A stretch of DNA of 64,000 bases from Valencia hispanica (taxonomy: Eukaryota; Chordata; Actinopteri; Cyprinodontiformes; Valenciidae): the NCBI GenBank assembly GCA_963556495.2, contig OY747704.1, positions 12,286,501 through 12,350,500 of the forward strand, written 5' to 3'. The notes below the pieces were generated by a model that ran no database searches, was not told the origin of the DNA, and worked only from the letters and a program-made list of their open reading frames with translations. Numbering within the stretch: the first letter of the stretch is position 1; every line of letters begins with the position of its first letter. This document shows, piece by piece, positions 30,950 to 42,955 of the stretch. The position numbers were made by a program, and so were the translations under genes.

Positions 30950-31479
30950 AAGGCCACATTTACACGAAGGAAAGACGCAGATATTTCCCTGCGGGTTGGC
31001 CTCTCATTTACACTAAAACCCTGTTTTTATCACAGAAAACGATTATTTCTAAAAACTCCGGCCAAAGTGGAGATTTGCGTTTTCTCCGCTTTAAGTGTTT
31101 GAGTGTGGACAGAAATAACCGGAGTTTTTGGCTTTTTCCGTGACAAAAATCCTCTGACATCATTTGTGCGACCTGTGTTTACTCTCAGAAACAGCATCTA
31201 TGCCCTCCGAGATGTGCTGGCATCATCGATTGTCCAAGCGCTTTTTGCTTGCTTGTTTTTACAAGCTCAATTTTTGCTCTATGTAGAAGTTAGAACATAG
31301 ACAGTTACTCTGAGTGGATAGGATTTGTGGGAAACACTGCCCCCTACAGGTTTGGCATGTCTACGAATGTGCTTAACAACACACTTATGCGGTTAGGTGT
31401 GGACAATTTTTTTTTTTTTAACGAGGTGGTGAGGGTATTCATTTTTAAAAAGCCCCGGGTACGTGTGTACATGGCCTAA
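30950..31479. mobile_element. MITE with TAAGGCCACATTTACAC ends
   Basis: The left end is TAAGGCCACATTTACAC and the right end in reverse complement TTAGGCCATGTACACAC. The roughly 530-bp interior has CTCCGG/CCGGAG motifs (31059, 31120) of the kind seen in fish MITEs with GTTTACACG-type ends. I found no clear 8-bp TSD. There is no transposase frame. Confidence 0.55.
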
Positions 31480-32801
31480 GACATGCGCACATGTGGACGC
31501 TAAAGGGGTTTTAGCATTGGGAGGTGGGTTGATCCCTCCCTCCAGGGGGCTCAAATAAGAGACAGCCTGTAGGACAAGAGTCATAAAACCTATCTCTGGG
31601 CCAAGATGGAGGACAGCACACGGCATGTAAGGAGACAAAGGACCATAAAACTAACTTTGGCTAAAATGGGGCAGAGCACATGGTGTGTACTGTCCACGTG
31701 GAAGGCCACAGCTTTAACTAACAGACAAAGAACAATGGAGTTAACCTTTCAGCTAACAGACCAGCTAACGCAGGTCGGACTGAGCCCGGCTCTGCAGACC
31801 GGGTGGTTCTTGTACTCCAAAAGCAGCCGCGGTTAAGCCACAGTCATGATCCTGATGTGTGTCTGCTTGTGTACGTGAGTGATACATCTTCCCTTATAGA
31901 AGATCTTTGTAAACGTTAATGGTGCAGTTGCGAGTGATGAGTACTTCTTGCTGGTGCGCTTGATTCTGTAAACTATTTTGATATTGTTTGCTAGCTGCTA
32001 CCAGACATCATTAGCTGTCTTCTGCTTTGAAAGGAGGCCTGCTTAACCTCACAGTGCATCCAAATGTAGGTTTCCTCAGCGCCAGAAAGTTTGAGATATT
32101 CATGGAAAAATAAAGAAAATTCTTACCCACGAACCCACCGGAGGTAATGAAACTTCCAAGTTCCCGTGCTGAATTTCAACACCACCCTATCCCTGCTTGT
32201 GATTCAAATGATGTATGTCAATCAATGATACATTCATAACTGTAGATACAGTACATGCTTTTGTCAAACCACTCAGAAAGCAAATAAACGACAACTTACC
32301 GTTTGAAGCCATATTTCAAAAGCCAGAACAGAGCCATCTTAGACAGAAATGGTCTTTTTACACCCACAACAGTCCACTTAATGTCCTCTTTTAAAATAGT
32401 TAGTCCACAACAAGTCTTGTGTCTAAATTCCAACATCCTCTGCCGCTCAAAATCTTGATCATTCCCTTCCTTGTATCTATTTCTCACATTGTTTTCATCA
32501 GAACTACTGTTAGCATGCAAGTTAGCCTAACAATAACACAGCACATTTCTTCTTCTTCATCATGTCTCTAAATGGCTTGCTAACAACAAATTGGTGCATT
32601 ACCACCACCGACTGGTATGGAGTGTGGACCTGAGTCAATGCATTGCATGGTTGGAACTTAAGGCATTATAATCTGTCTTGGGCGCGCCCAATACCTGAAT
32701 GGGCCAACAAAACAAACGTTTGCAAAGTTACATCTGAATAGACAATAAAAATAATGGAACAATTACCTTTTGACAGGTGATAGCAAAAGTAGAAATGGTT
32801 G
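31480..32801. other. Non-coding sequence, part similar to the 6229-8313 hAT interior
   Basis: The interval 32220-32510 resembles 6440-6690 of the CAGGGGCGGATCTAG hAT, for instance AAATGGTCTTTTTACA.C..AA and a nearby TCATAACTG.AGA.ACAGT. It may therefore be an old member of that family, and it continues after the next insertion (34122 onward). 31560-31850 carries a loose repeat of AAGATGGAGGACAGCACA-like text. No gene is recognised. Confidence 0.4.
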
Positions 32802-33360
32802 ACCATAATCAAAGGTGTCAAGTAACGAAGTACAAATACTTCGTTACCTTACTTAAGTAGAAAGTTTGGGTATTTCTACTTTACTGAAGTAATTATCTAC
32901 TGGTCTACTTTTTACTTCTACTCCTTACATTTTCACACAATTATCAGTACTTTCTACTCCTTACATTTAAAAAATAGCCTCGTTACTCCTGTTTCATTAA
33001 GTCCTTTATTAAGAACACACAAAAACCGATCTAAAAATGCACCAACTGGATAGAATTTGACAGTGGTTTGATTATAATTTTAACACCCCACTTGTATGCG
33101 ATCCATTGCGTACTGTGCACACGGGGTCCCGTTAACCGAATATTTTCCATATTAGTCCGTTTTTTGTTTTTTTTTACAACGGTGACGGAAAATCCAAAGG
33201 CACTTGTCATTTTGACAGATTATAATTCACACCCCTGACCATTTGGTGCAGATGCGCGGACATTTTTAGGTTTGAGTTGAAGCGCGGAGTACAAGTAACT
33301 GAATCAATAAATTTATAATAAGATTTCAATGAAGCCACCTGGCCATCATGTCAGACCGGG

Positions 33361-33640
33361 AGGCTTTGGAACGTGACTGTTACCGGTGCGGCTGGTTAAA
33401 GACGCACTTCAAAGAGCCCGGTGTTGTACCAAACAGCCGAGCGAAAGAGCGCATGCTCCGACATTTTCTGCTGCTGAAGCGATATGAAGCTGGGTTCAGA
33501 GAGTCTTTCCGACTTCTGAACACTTGAATCAGAGAAATGTTCCCTGATTTCAAAACTTTGGCTGAAGTGGAGCTTTTAGTTCCAGTCTCCAGTGCGTCAG
33601 CGCGGATCCAGCCTCTAGGACAGTGGTTCCCAACATCAGG
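33361..33640 (+). pseudogene. hAT transposase C-terminal relic
   Basis: The frame reads EALERDCYRCG, then AKERMLRHFLLLKRYEAGF, a stop, then MFPDFKTLAEVELLVPVSSA. The last block is the start of a hAT dimerisation domain, normally followed by S.ERGFSAQNRIK; here it breaks into ARIQPL by a small indel. Related stretches are at 42960-43460 and 45060-45430. Confidence 0.6.
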
Positions 33641-33733
33641 ATCGCGAGCTCCAAGGGGGTCATTAGAGATATACAGGGGTCTGCACAATCTTGTCTGTGC
33701 TGAGGTTGTAGGATTTTGGTGATACTATTCTTA

Positions 33734-33735
<2 letters not shown>

Positions 33736-33792
<57 letters not shown>
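33736..33792. repeat. (TA)n microsatellite
   Basis: About 28 TA units inside the Tol2-like hAT. Confidence 0.95.
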
Positions 33793-33793
<1 letters not shown>

Positions 33794-34129
33794 TTATTAA
33801 TGCTCAGTAGTCCACACATGGTTCTGTAATGTAATTGCATTGCACTAAAATTAATCAATTTTATGGGCATATATGCAGCTGAAACAGGTAGCCTAGTGTG
33901 TCCCAAATGTTTCAAAATTAACATTTTTATATAACATTATAATAATTATGGCCTTTCTTTACTTTTATACTTTAAGTAGTTTTGAATCAAGTACTTTTTT
34001 ACTTTTACTTGAGTAAAAAACTTGACTTGATACTTCAACTTCTACAGAAGTCTTTTTAAACCCTAGAATCTATAGCCTACTTCTACTTGAGTATTGAATG
34101 TGAATACTTTTGACACCTCTGACCATAAT

Positions 34130-34984
34130 GCACCAATCCATATTTTGAGAAAATCAAAGACCGCAAAATACAGTAGCAAACATACCAACATGTCGATGAA
34201 GGAATGATCCGTTAAATTTGTTTTGGAGTCCCAGAATCTTTATGACTTGCTTCATCGAGTCAACACTCATTGATACACCAAAGTACTTCTGAGTCAAATT
34301 GCTAGTCTATCTGTGCAACAGTTCAAACTTGACCTAAAATCGGTCACTTTTGCTTAAATTTGTCGTTTTTTTATACATTGTCTTCACAAATTAGCAAGCA
34401 ATCATGCTTCAAATCACGGTCCTTACCATCCACCCCATCCCACTGCTCTGCAATGTTAGTACTGTATATTTGCCCAGAAGAAACCAACCTAAACAATGAC
34501 TTTATATTGGACATTTAGCATTTTTGGCTTTTTGATTGTCAAAACTATATTTTAGGCTCAGAGTTCAAGAGTCTTGTAAAACTTTTTGAGCAGCTAAATA
34601 TATAAGAACACTGGACCCTCGGTATTCATGAGGGCAAGGGACCACAGCCACCCGCGAATAGTTAAAATCAGCAAAAACTTGAGATCTTCTCTAAAAACGC
34701 TAATAACATCCTCTTTTAATAGTTCAGTCGTCCTTTTTTCCACTCTTAGGGGTACAGCCAATCAGTGCCAGGAAAGAAAAAAAGATGCTTTGCTAATGTC
34801 AGCCATTAGCGGGCCAAGTAGCATTGCTAGCATTGCTCCAAGGTAATCCAGCTTCCCAAGCCGCATTTTTGTTCCAGTTTTTCACATATGCACTATGAAA
34901 AGATTTGCAAATAGCCAGACATACCATAACATTAGGTCTTTACTACAAGCATGGATGAATGGTACACAGTGTATTTCCACATAC
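34130..34984. other. Non-coding sequence with possible old DNA-transposon debris
   Basis: Continues the sequence left of the Tol2-like hAT. Near 34612 a GGACCCTCGGTATTCATGAG block recalls pogo/Tigger ends, but I found no partner end. No gene is recognised. Confidence 0.4.
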
Positions 34985-35240
34985 TAGGCTGACACAATTA
35001 ATACCTTCTTTGGCAGCCTTTGTCAAAGGAAGTCCTTTCAAACAAAACATCCCCATGTCTTTGTTATTAATGAGGCAGGCCGCTCAGTGATCTTAATTCC
35101 ATTTGTATAATGAGCCAGAGCTGATAAGCCACTCATCAGCACTAATGGAGTGGTTTCCATTAATTAAAACATCTCATTCCCAACGCAGCCTTCATTACCA
35201 CACCAGATGGTTGTCATTACACTCCTGTCAAATGCTGTCA
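34985..35240. promoter_or_regulatory. Candidate conserved non-coding element
   Basis: Contains CACAATTAATACC, TTTGTTATTAATGAGG, CTTAATTCCATTTGTATAAT, CACTAATGGAG, CATTAATTAAAAC, GTCATTAC and CTGTCAAATG. These are clustered homeodomain cores and SOX- and TALE-like words in a stretch with no repeat or frame. It is among the most enhancer-like sequences in the window. Function is inferred. Confidence 0.4.
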
Positions 35241-36194
35241 AAGACTAGTTACCACACCATATAGGCCTTGCTAATATTACTAACACAGAAGAAGGGGAAA
35301 CAGTACTGTGAAATACTTCTGGGACACATTTCTCTCTCCAGGAGAGAAACATGAAATGAAATATGAAGTGTGTAGGAAGACCACCATCAGCCCTGTGCAC
35401 ACATCCTTGTTCAGCTCTAGGTTCCTCCAGTGTTTGAATCATGTACATACAGTCATGTTGGGGGAAAAAAGTAGAGCCTTACAAAGGTTTCCTTCGACTT
35501 TCCCAATTTTTTTTATTTACTGCCAGAACTATCAACATATTTAGGTGGGCTGGCATACAAGAACCAGAAAAAAGAAAAAGAGAGACACTTGATTTTCCAT
35601 CCTGCTCACTCCCTGTCTTAATTATTGTCTGCACCTGTGTCTAATACCAGTCACCACCTGATTCTCATTTCCCCTTCATTTAAGCCCTTCACTTCTTCTC
35701 ACTCCCCATCAGTTCATACTGTTTCTTCCCTTCTGTCTCATGTCGGTCTGGTGTCCCATCTTCGTCGTTCCAGTCCTGTTTTCATTATTGTCATCACCAT
35801 ATCTTCATTAAACAATCATCACATCTTACCTGTGTCTGCGCTTGGGTCCATGCTGCACCCGGATCTCCTGACATGCCTTGAGTGAATTTTGTGTTATTTG
35901 CATGTGCAGGCAGTGGGAAGTTTAGACCCCCATGCTGGTCAGCTGCTGACATTATGGGCACCAGGTTATCTGACCCCTGCCCCACATCTGAAGGAATCCC
36001 TTGGATTTTCATTGGTTTTCAGGAGTTTGTGTTAATCACGTCCAAAAATAGTTTCTCACTCAGGTGAGACTTCATACATGAACCGCCATGGTGTAATAAT
36101 ATTCACTGGGCCTGTGCTGGTTCAAGATTCTTCCAGTAATACTGGGATAAAAGTAAGAATACCATGGTTTTTCAGTATTTATTCAAAAACTATA
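35241..36194. other. Non-coding sequence, retroelement-like tail at 35600-35880
   Basis: 35600-35880 is pyrimidine-rich, with CTGCACCTGTGTCTAATACC, a CATTAAACAATCATCAC run and CTGTGTCTGCGCTTGGGTCC, a layout seen at the 3' ends of some fish retroelements; I cannot assign it. The rest shows nothing recognisable. Confidence 0.35.
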
Positions 36195-36904
36195 CCAATT
36201 CAATTCAGTTTATTTATATAGCGCCAATTCACAACAGATGTCATCTCAAGGCACTTAACAAGAAGTCATTTCAATACATTTATACAAACATTCCAATCAG
36301 TTAAAAAGTTTCCTATTTAAGGAATCCCAGCAGATTGCGTCAGTCATTGGCGTGAGGTTGGGCTCCGTTGATGCAGACTTTCCAACCACAGCAATCCTTC
36401 AGCAATCCCTCATACTGAGCAAGCATGTAGTGACGGTGGAGAGGAAAAACTCCCCTTTAACAGGAAGAAACCTCCAACAGAACCAGGCTCAGTTGGAGCA
36501 GCCATCTGCCACAACCGTCTGGGGGTTTTAGAAGACAGAGCAGAGACACAGAAGGAACAGAAGATCTGATATAAGAGAACTTTCTATGTTACAGAAAGTA
36601 AAAAGTTGATAACAGGACACAGTGGATGTTCAGTTACTGGGAGGATCATCCCAATCGATGCCCCCCGTCCAACAGGGCATTGCAGCCAAGCAGGATACCA
36701 GACCAGGTATATCTTCTATGGAGAGAAAAACACTGAGAGAAAACAAAGTTAACAGTCGAAATAACAGAATGTACTGTAATACAACTGGAGAGTAGTAGGA
36801 GAAAAGGAAGTAGCAGAGTGAAGAAAAGCGGTAAGTCTGTCCTCCAGCAGTCTAAGCCTATAGCAGCATAACTACAGAGATAGCTCAGGATGACCTTAGC
36901 CACT

Positions 36905-39817
36905 CTAACTATAAGCTTTATCAAAAAGGAAAGTTTTAAGCCTGGCCTTAAAAGTAAAGAGAGTGTCTGCCTCACGGACTAAAGCTGGGAGCTGGTTCCA
37001 CAGGAGAGGAGCCTGATAACTAAAAGATCTGCCTCCCATTCTACTTTTAGAAATCTTAGGAATTACAAGTAAACCTGAATTCTGAGAGCGAAGGGCTCTG
37101 TTAGGAACATATGGAACAATTAGATCTCGGATGTATGATGGAGCTTGATTATTAAGAGCTTTGTATGTAAGAAGAAGGATCTTAAATTCTATTCTGGATT
37201 TAACAGGGAGCCAATGAAGGGAAGCTAAAACAGGAGAAATGTGATCTTTCTTTTTAATATTCATCAGAACTCTTGCTGCCACATTTTGGATCAACTGAAG
37301 GCTTTTAATGTCATTTTGTGGACTACCTGATAGTAAATAATTACAGTAGTCCAGCCTTGAGGTAACAAATGCATGGACTAGTTTCTCAGCATCAGTCCTG
37401 GACAGGATGTTTCTAATTTTAGCAATATTCCCGAGGTGAAAGAAAGAAATCCTAGAAACCTGTTTAATATGGGATTTAAATGTCAAGTCTCGGTCAAAAA
37501 TATCGCAGAGGTTCTTTACGTTATTACTGGGGGCCAATTTAATGCCATCCAGATGAGGTGATTGACTAAGCAGTTTCTGTTTAAGAACTTCTGGTCCAAA
37601 GACAGCAACTTCTGTTTTGTCAGAATTTAAAAGCAAAAAGTTTAGAGTCATCCATGTTTTTATGTATTCCAGACATGCCTGTAATCTACCTAACTGACTG
37701 GGTTCATCAGGATTTATGGATAAATATAGTTGTGTATCATCTGCATAGCTGTGGAAATTTATCCCATGCTGTCTAATGATTCTACCAATTGGAAGCATAT
37801 ATATGGTGTACAGAATTGGTCCAAGCACAGAACCCTGTGGAACTCCACAAGTAACCCTTGAGAGTGAAGAAGATTTATCATTTAGATGAACAAACTGGAA
37901 TCTATCAGACAAATATGATTTAAACCAGCCTAGTGCTGTTCCTTTGATCCCTGCAACATGTTCAAGCCTTTCTAAGAGAATATTATGATCGACTGTGTCA
38001 AAAGCAGCACTGAGATCTAACAAAACCAGAACAGACACAAGTCCATTATCTGAGGCCTTGAGAATATCATTAGTAACCTTCACCAGTGCTGTTTCAGTGC
38101 TATGATGAGGTCTAAAACCTGACTGAAACTCTTCAAACAGCTCATTACTGTTTATATGCTCACAGACTTGATTAGCAACCATTTTCTCAAGGACTTTGGA
38201 TAAGAAAGGAAGGTTAGATATAGGTCTGTAATTCACTAAGTCATCTTGATCAAGGGAAGGTTTCTTGAGTAAAGGTTTAATTACAGCTATTTTAAATTCC
38301 TGTGGTACGTATCCGTTTACTAAGGATAGATTCATCATATCCAAAATGGGGCCAGGAACCAAATGGAACACTTCTTTAAATAATTTGGTTGGAATTGGGT
38401 CCAACATACAAGTTGAAGGTTTAGATGAGGCTAATATTTTTGATTATTCCGAAAGCTCGACTGAATCAAAACAGCCTAAGCACAACTGAGGTTCTACAAT
38501 TCTTTCCGATACTGCCTCATTTACTGAGGAAGAAGTAATCATGTTTGGGAGGATGCCAATGATTTTATTTTTAATAGAATTAATTTTATTTATGAAGAAT
38601 CCCATAAAATCATCACTGCTAAGAGCTGGGGGAATAGTTGGCTCAGCAGAGCTATGACTCTGTGTAAGTTTGGCAACTGTACTAAAAAGAAACCTAGGAT
38701 TGTTTTTATTCGCCTCTATTAATGATGAAAAATATGCTGTTCTAGCTTGTCGAAGGGTCTTTTAATACAGCAGTAGACTGGTATTCCAGGTTAAACAGGA
38801 ATCCTCTAGGTGTGTAGAGCGCCATTTTCTCTCCAACTTCCTAGTATTCTGCTTTAAAGTACGCAACTCTGCGTTGAACCAAGGAGTCAGCCTCCTACGG
38901 CTAGCCACTTTCTTTTTTAAGGGGGCTACACTATCTAATGCCAAACGCAATGAGGACGTAACGCTGTGAACCAGATCATCAATTTCTGAAAGGTTAGAGA
39001 TAGAATTGCTGCCATCCACTGTGTTACCCTGAGACACTAAGGAAAGAAAGAATGGAACAGATTCTTTAAAAATTGTTACAGCATTGTCTGATAAAGCTCT
39101 ACTATAATGAAATTTTCTTTCAGATTTAAGATGGTCGGTTAAAGTAAATTCAAAAGCTATCAAGAAGTGGTCAGACAGGACCGGGTTATGTGGGTCGACT
39201 GTTATTTCCTCACACTCAATACCGTATGTCAGTACAAGGTCCAAAGTGTGTTTGCCCGAGTGGGTCGATCCCTGTACTTTTTGAGTAAAGCCAATTGAGT
39301 CTAAAATAGCATTAAAGGCTGCATTTAGGCTATCACTTTCAGTATCCACATGAATATTGAAGTCCCCCACTATAATAACCCTATCAGTATTTAATACTAA
39401 ATCAGATAAAAAATGTGAGATCTGATCCAAGAATTGAGAGTAAGGGCCTGGTGGACGATACAAAACCACAAACAAAAATGGTCTTAATGTTTTGCAACTT
39501 GGATGAGGAAAATTAAGGGTTAGATGTTCAAAAGAACTGTAGCTATCAATTGGTCTGGGACTAATTAGTAAATCAGAATGAAAAATGGTTGCAACTCCTC
39601 CTCGCCCAGTATTTCTAGGAATGTGAAAATTTAAATGACTGGAAGGAGTTGACTCATTTATACTGACATAATCCTCCTGCTGCAACCAGGTTTCTGTGAG
39701 ACAAAGGAAATCAATGTGATTATCACAAATCAAGTCATTTACTAACAAAGTCTTTGAGGAGAGAGATCTTATGTTTAATAAACCACATTTAATAGATTTA
39801 TTTTTCTGTTCAGTCAA
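36905..39817 (-). pseudogene. L2 LINE ORF2: endonuclease and reverse transcriptase
   Basis: This protein nicks target DNA and primes reverse transcription of the LINE RNA. One frame runs from 39817 to 36905, about 970 codons, broken by TAA at 38762-38764 and another near 38440. The APE domain shows [57 protein letters not shown] and [10 protein letters not shown]. The RT core shows SGFRPHHSTETAL, LLDLSAAFDTVDH, GVPQGSVLGP and the catalytic YADD in FHSYADDTQLYLS. The C-terminus has LHWLPVKSRIEFKILLLTYK and FKARLKTFLF. The 39817 codon is TTG; the real start may be upstream. All visible catalytic motifs are intact. Confidence 0.93.
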
Positions 39818-39997
39818 AGTTGTATTTGTTTTTATGAGATTTCCATAATTTGCTTTTGTTGGCTTAACTTTTAATCCATTTAATTTTGGCCGCGGGCAAG
39901 ACAGTGTTTCTATAGGGTAATGGGTGGGTAACAGTACAGAAGCAGCAGAGAGGTGGGTTAAACTACGACTCTGCTTCCTAGTCTGGACCCTGGGTTG

Positions 39998-40887
39998 TCA
40001 GTGTTTTGGAGGACTAATAAATTCGGCCATATTCCTAGAAAGAAGAGCTGCTCCATCCAAAGTGGGATGGATGCCGTCTCTCCGGATCAGACCAGGTTTT
40101 CCCCAAAATGTTCTCCAGTTATCAATGTAGCCCACATCGTTTGCAGGAAATCACCTAGACAACCATTGATGGAATGACAGCATGCGGCTAAACATGTCGT
40201 CACTGGTCCGATCAGGCAGGGGACCAGAAAAGATTACAGAGTCTGACATTTTTTTGGCAAACTTACACACCGAAGCAACACTCATTTTAGTGACCTCCGA
40301 TTGGCGTAACCGGGTGTCATTACCGACAGCGGGAATAACAATCTTACTGTATTTACGCTTATCTTTAGCCAGCAGTTTCAGGTAGGATTTGATGTCGCCC
40401 GTTCTGGCCCCTAGCAGACATTTGACTATGGTCAATGGTGTCTCTAATGACACGTTTCTGACTATGGAGCTGCAATTACCAGGGTCAGCTTCTCCGCGGG
40501 TGTGTCGCTGAGCGTGGAAAATCTGTTAGAAACGCGGACCGGTTGGTGGTGGCACGGGTGCTGGGTCCTAGAACTATGCTTCCTACCTACCGTCACCCAG
40601 CCGGCCTGAGGTCCCGGCTGGGTGACGGTAGGCTCTACCGGAGGACAGCTAGGGGGTTCTATCCTTGTTGGCTCCGCGCTGGCTAATGGGCTTCGGCTAT
40701 CAGCTGGTTTTTCAACAGCGCGGAGCCGTGGTTCCAATTCTGATACCCTCGCCTCCAAAGCTACAAAAATATAACATTTATTACAGTTACCATTATCACT
40801 AAAGGAGGCAGAGAAGTAACTAAACATCTGACAGAGAGAGCAAGAGAGAAGAGAAGAGTTAGAGACAGGAGAGAGAAGAGTAGCCAT
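39998..40887 (-). pseudogene. L2 LINE ORF1: zinc/coiled-coil and SGNH esterase
   Basis: ORF1 of this LINE group binds the element RNA and carries an SGNH hydrolase-like domain. From ATG at 40887 it reads MATLLSPVSNSSLLSCSLCQ, with CSLC and CNKC pairs, then a short coiled-coil (LEARVSELEPRLRAVE), a Pro-rich linker and WVTVGRKHSS. A one-base frameshift near 40470 leads into SSIVRNVSLETPLTIVKC, which holds the presumed nucleophile Ser. Then follow GARTGDIKSYL and IVIPAVGNDT (the N-D block). A TGA near 40152 separates the last part, with [34 protein letters not shown] (Asp and His) and the stop at 39998. Confidence 0.82.
40586..40632. repeat. Perfect 19-bp inverted repeat in LINE ORF1
   Basis: CCTACCGTCACCCAGCCGG (40586-40604) and its exact reverse complement (40614-40632) are separated by 9 bases. 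It lies within the Pro-rich linker, encoding TVTQP and WVTVG on the minus strand, so an RNA hairpin is possible in the LINE transcript. Confidence 0.9.
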
Positions 40888-41135
40888 AGCCGCAATGAAG
40901 CTAAGCTAACTGAGCTAGCGAGACCTTACCACCCCAAGAAAAGCTGTGTGAAACACAAGGAGTTCCCAAAACGTAAAGTACACCACCACAAAATGTGTGT
41001 TTTAGTGTGCTTGTGTGTTAAAATAACTTAGAAAGGCCTCAGCACAGAGAAAATAAGATCAATTCAAGAGAGTCTGAACACCCAACAGTTTACAGGGAGC
41101 GCAACAGTGACAACAGGAAATGACGCAATACGGCA

Positions 41136-42455
41136 AATCTGTATCACAATCTAGTTGCTTTGATTTAAAACTAAAAAACTACAATTGTTCCTATTGCTGC
41201 TAAACTATCCTAAATATCAGTTATTAAAGTTGTTTATTATATTTATTATTTTGATTTTACTACATACAGTGGACTCAAGTGCTTATTATGAATAATATTT
41301 ATTTTGTGCTGTTGAGGTCTCTACAGAAAAAAACAAGCATTACAAGCTGATATTAATGAGTCAAGTTATTTTATGGATGTAGCCACTCAAAGCTTGTCAA
41401 CTTTAGTTTCAAAACACTCTTAGCTTAATAACATAACTGTCTGTTAAATGCTTTGAAACATGTAATATTTTTCTTTCTTGTAAGCGACAGAAGTGTGTGG
41501 GAGTCTGTTTTTTCAGCCAGCTGACTGGCAGTGTGCAGAAATCAGAAGGGGGAAGTGCAGCCCTATATTACTTTATCCATCAAAAAGATCAAGAAAAGCT
41601 GATTACTTTTGACTGGCATCTCATTAAAACGGCTCAAATCCATAACCTTTTAAAACCTGGGTATACAAGTACAGTTGGACACTTATTTAGGTTATCTGTC
41701 AGTCCTGAAAGAAATAACATTTTAAAGAGGAGCTGTCCAGACAAGACAACAAAGTATTTCTTCATGCATGGCTGAATTTCTCCTTACTGTGAAACCATGA
41801 GTTCCACTTTGGAGGACTTAAACCAATTAAAAATTTTCACTCCAGAAAGTTTAGCAGAAAAAGTCTCACATTTAATAAGAAGTAGACAGAAGGTGGTATA
41901 CGCCCTATCCAAACAGTGCCGTACACGGAACCAGTTACATTTGTTTGGGCCATGTTTCAAACCCAATGTTGATCTTTGACAAGAAATATACTCTTTGTGG
42001 CTTTAAGATTCATTTTGTGGTTTTGTTTAATATTAGAAGCAGGCCAGGATGGCAGTGCACCCTCTACCTAAGCTGAACTGAGCTATTTTGTTCCAACAAG
42101 TTTCATGAGGTATGAAGTGTCCAGGTTCGGCTCTGGTTTTGAGTGTGCCTATGTGACATGATTGTGACATTTTGTATTTGAATTCCGACTATAGCTCATT
42201 TTCTCTCTATCATCCACGCTGCTGTCACCCTCTTTGTATAACATGACAGAACTAAAGAAGAAATGCAGCTGAGTGATTAACAACCATCTTATCACAGAGG
42301 ATCTTTGATGTATTTTAATCAAATTTGACCTGAAAGCAGGGACCTTCAGTGGAGACTGTGATTTCATCATTGTTTATTGTTGTTAAACAATAAACTCACT
42401 GATTAAACTTGCTTCTAAAACTGAATTACAAATTTGATTACTAAATACAGTACAT
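41136..42455. other. AT-rich non-coding sequence
   Basis: Two short open frames (41497-41775, 41797-41979) show no known motif. No transposon ends or RNA gene are recognised. Confidence 0.5.
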
Positions 42456-42545
42456 GTGGGCTACATTTGATGCAGGGTACACCTTGAACAAGTCGCCAGT
42501 CCATCGCAGGGCAACACAGACATACAGGACTAACAAAGACCATGT
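42456..42545. repeat. Fragment of a common fish retroposon tail
   Basis: Contains ACCTTGAACAAGTCGCCAGT, CCATCGCAGGGCAACACAGA and CATACAGGACTAAC, a word order repeated widely at fish non-LTR element ends. The next part of that consensus is found separately at 46795-46980. Confidence 0.6.
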
Positions 42546-42955
42546 ACAAGGGTTTGTACAACTTTCCAGTTAAAGTTTTCCATGAGTTTTCCATGGCTTT
42601 TACATAGCCTTTAACCAAATTTCCATTACCAAAAATAACACATTCGTGCATCAATTTAAAGTGTCATCTGCATTTATTGGTTGATTTAGAGACTGCTTAA
42701 AAGCATTTTGCAGATTTAACTTAAACACGATAATCTTTAAAAGGAAACATATCATGCAAAACCCATTTGAGTTTTAAAGCCTATGTAGTTCTCTTGTCAG
42801 AAACGTACTTCACTGTAGTTCACCTATCAAGTGTCAACTGCCGCCCCACTCAGTTGCTAAATACTTCACTAAAATTGAAAGGTTTTTTTTTCCACTTAAG
42901 TCATTCCCACTTTTGCCAGCAGAGGGAGCTCCAAGTAAAGTGACCAACCCTAGTC
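42546..42955. other. Non-coding sequence
   Basis: I see no recognisable feature. Confidence 0.4.

Larger units (their letters stand above)
32810..34121 (+). mobile_element. hAT element with Tol2-like ends
   Basis: This 1312-bp element starts CAAAGGTGTCAAGTAACGAA and ends AATACTTTTGACACCTCTG, with a perfect 8-bp TSD ACCATAAT (32802-32809, 34122-34129). Both subterminal regions are full of ACTT..AAGTA motifs (TACTTAAGTAGA, TTACTTGAGTAAA), as in Tol2-like hATs of fish. It retains a transposase C-terminal relic and carries a TA microsatellite. It is non-autonomous. Confidence 0.93.
36195..41135 (-). mobile_element. L2-group LINE (family A), nearly full length
   Basis: On the minus strand the order is 5' UTR (to about 40888), ORF1 (40887-39998), ORF2 (39817-36905), then a 3' UTR of about 0.7 kb ending GGCGCTATATAAATAAACTG with AATTC repeats at 36195. 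The SGNH-type ORF1, APE endonuclease and RT without RNase H place it in the L2/CR1 group. It is about 4.9 kb. Lesions are few: one frameshift and one stop in ORF1, two stops in ORF2. The 5' limit is approximate. A fragment of the same family lies at 23897-26700. Confidence 0.9.

Noticed and set aside
34612..34700. pogo/Tigger-like terminal sequence
   Set aside because: Only one loosely matching end was seen, with no inverted partner or transposase.
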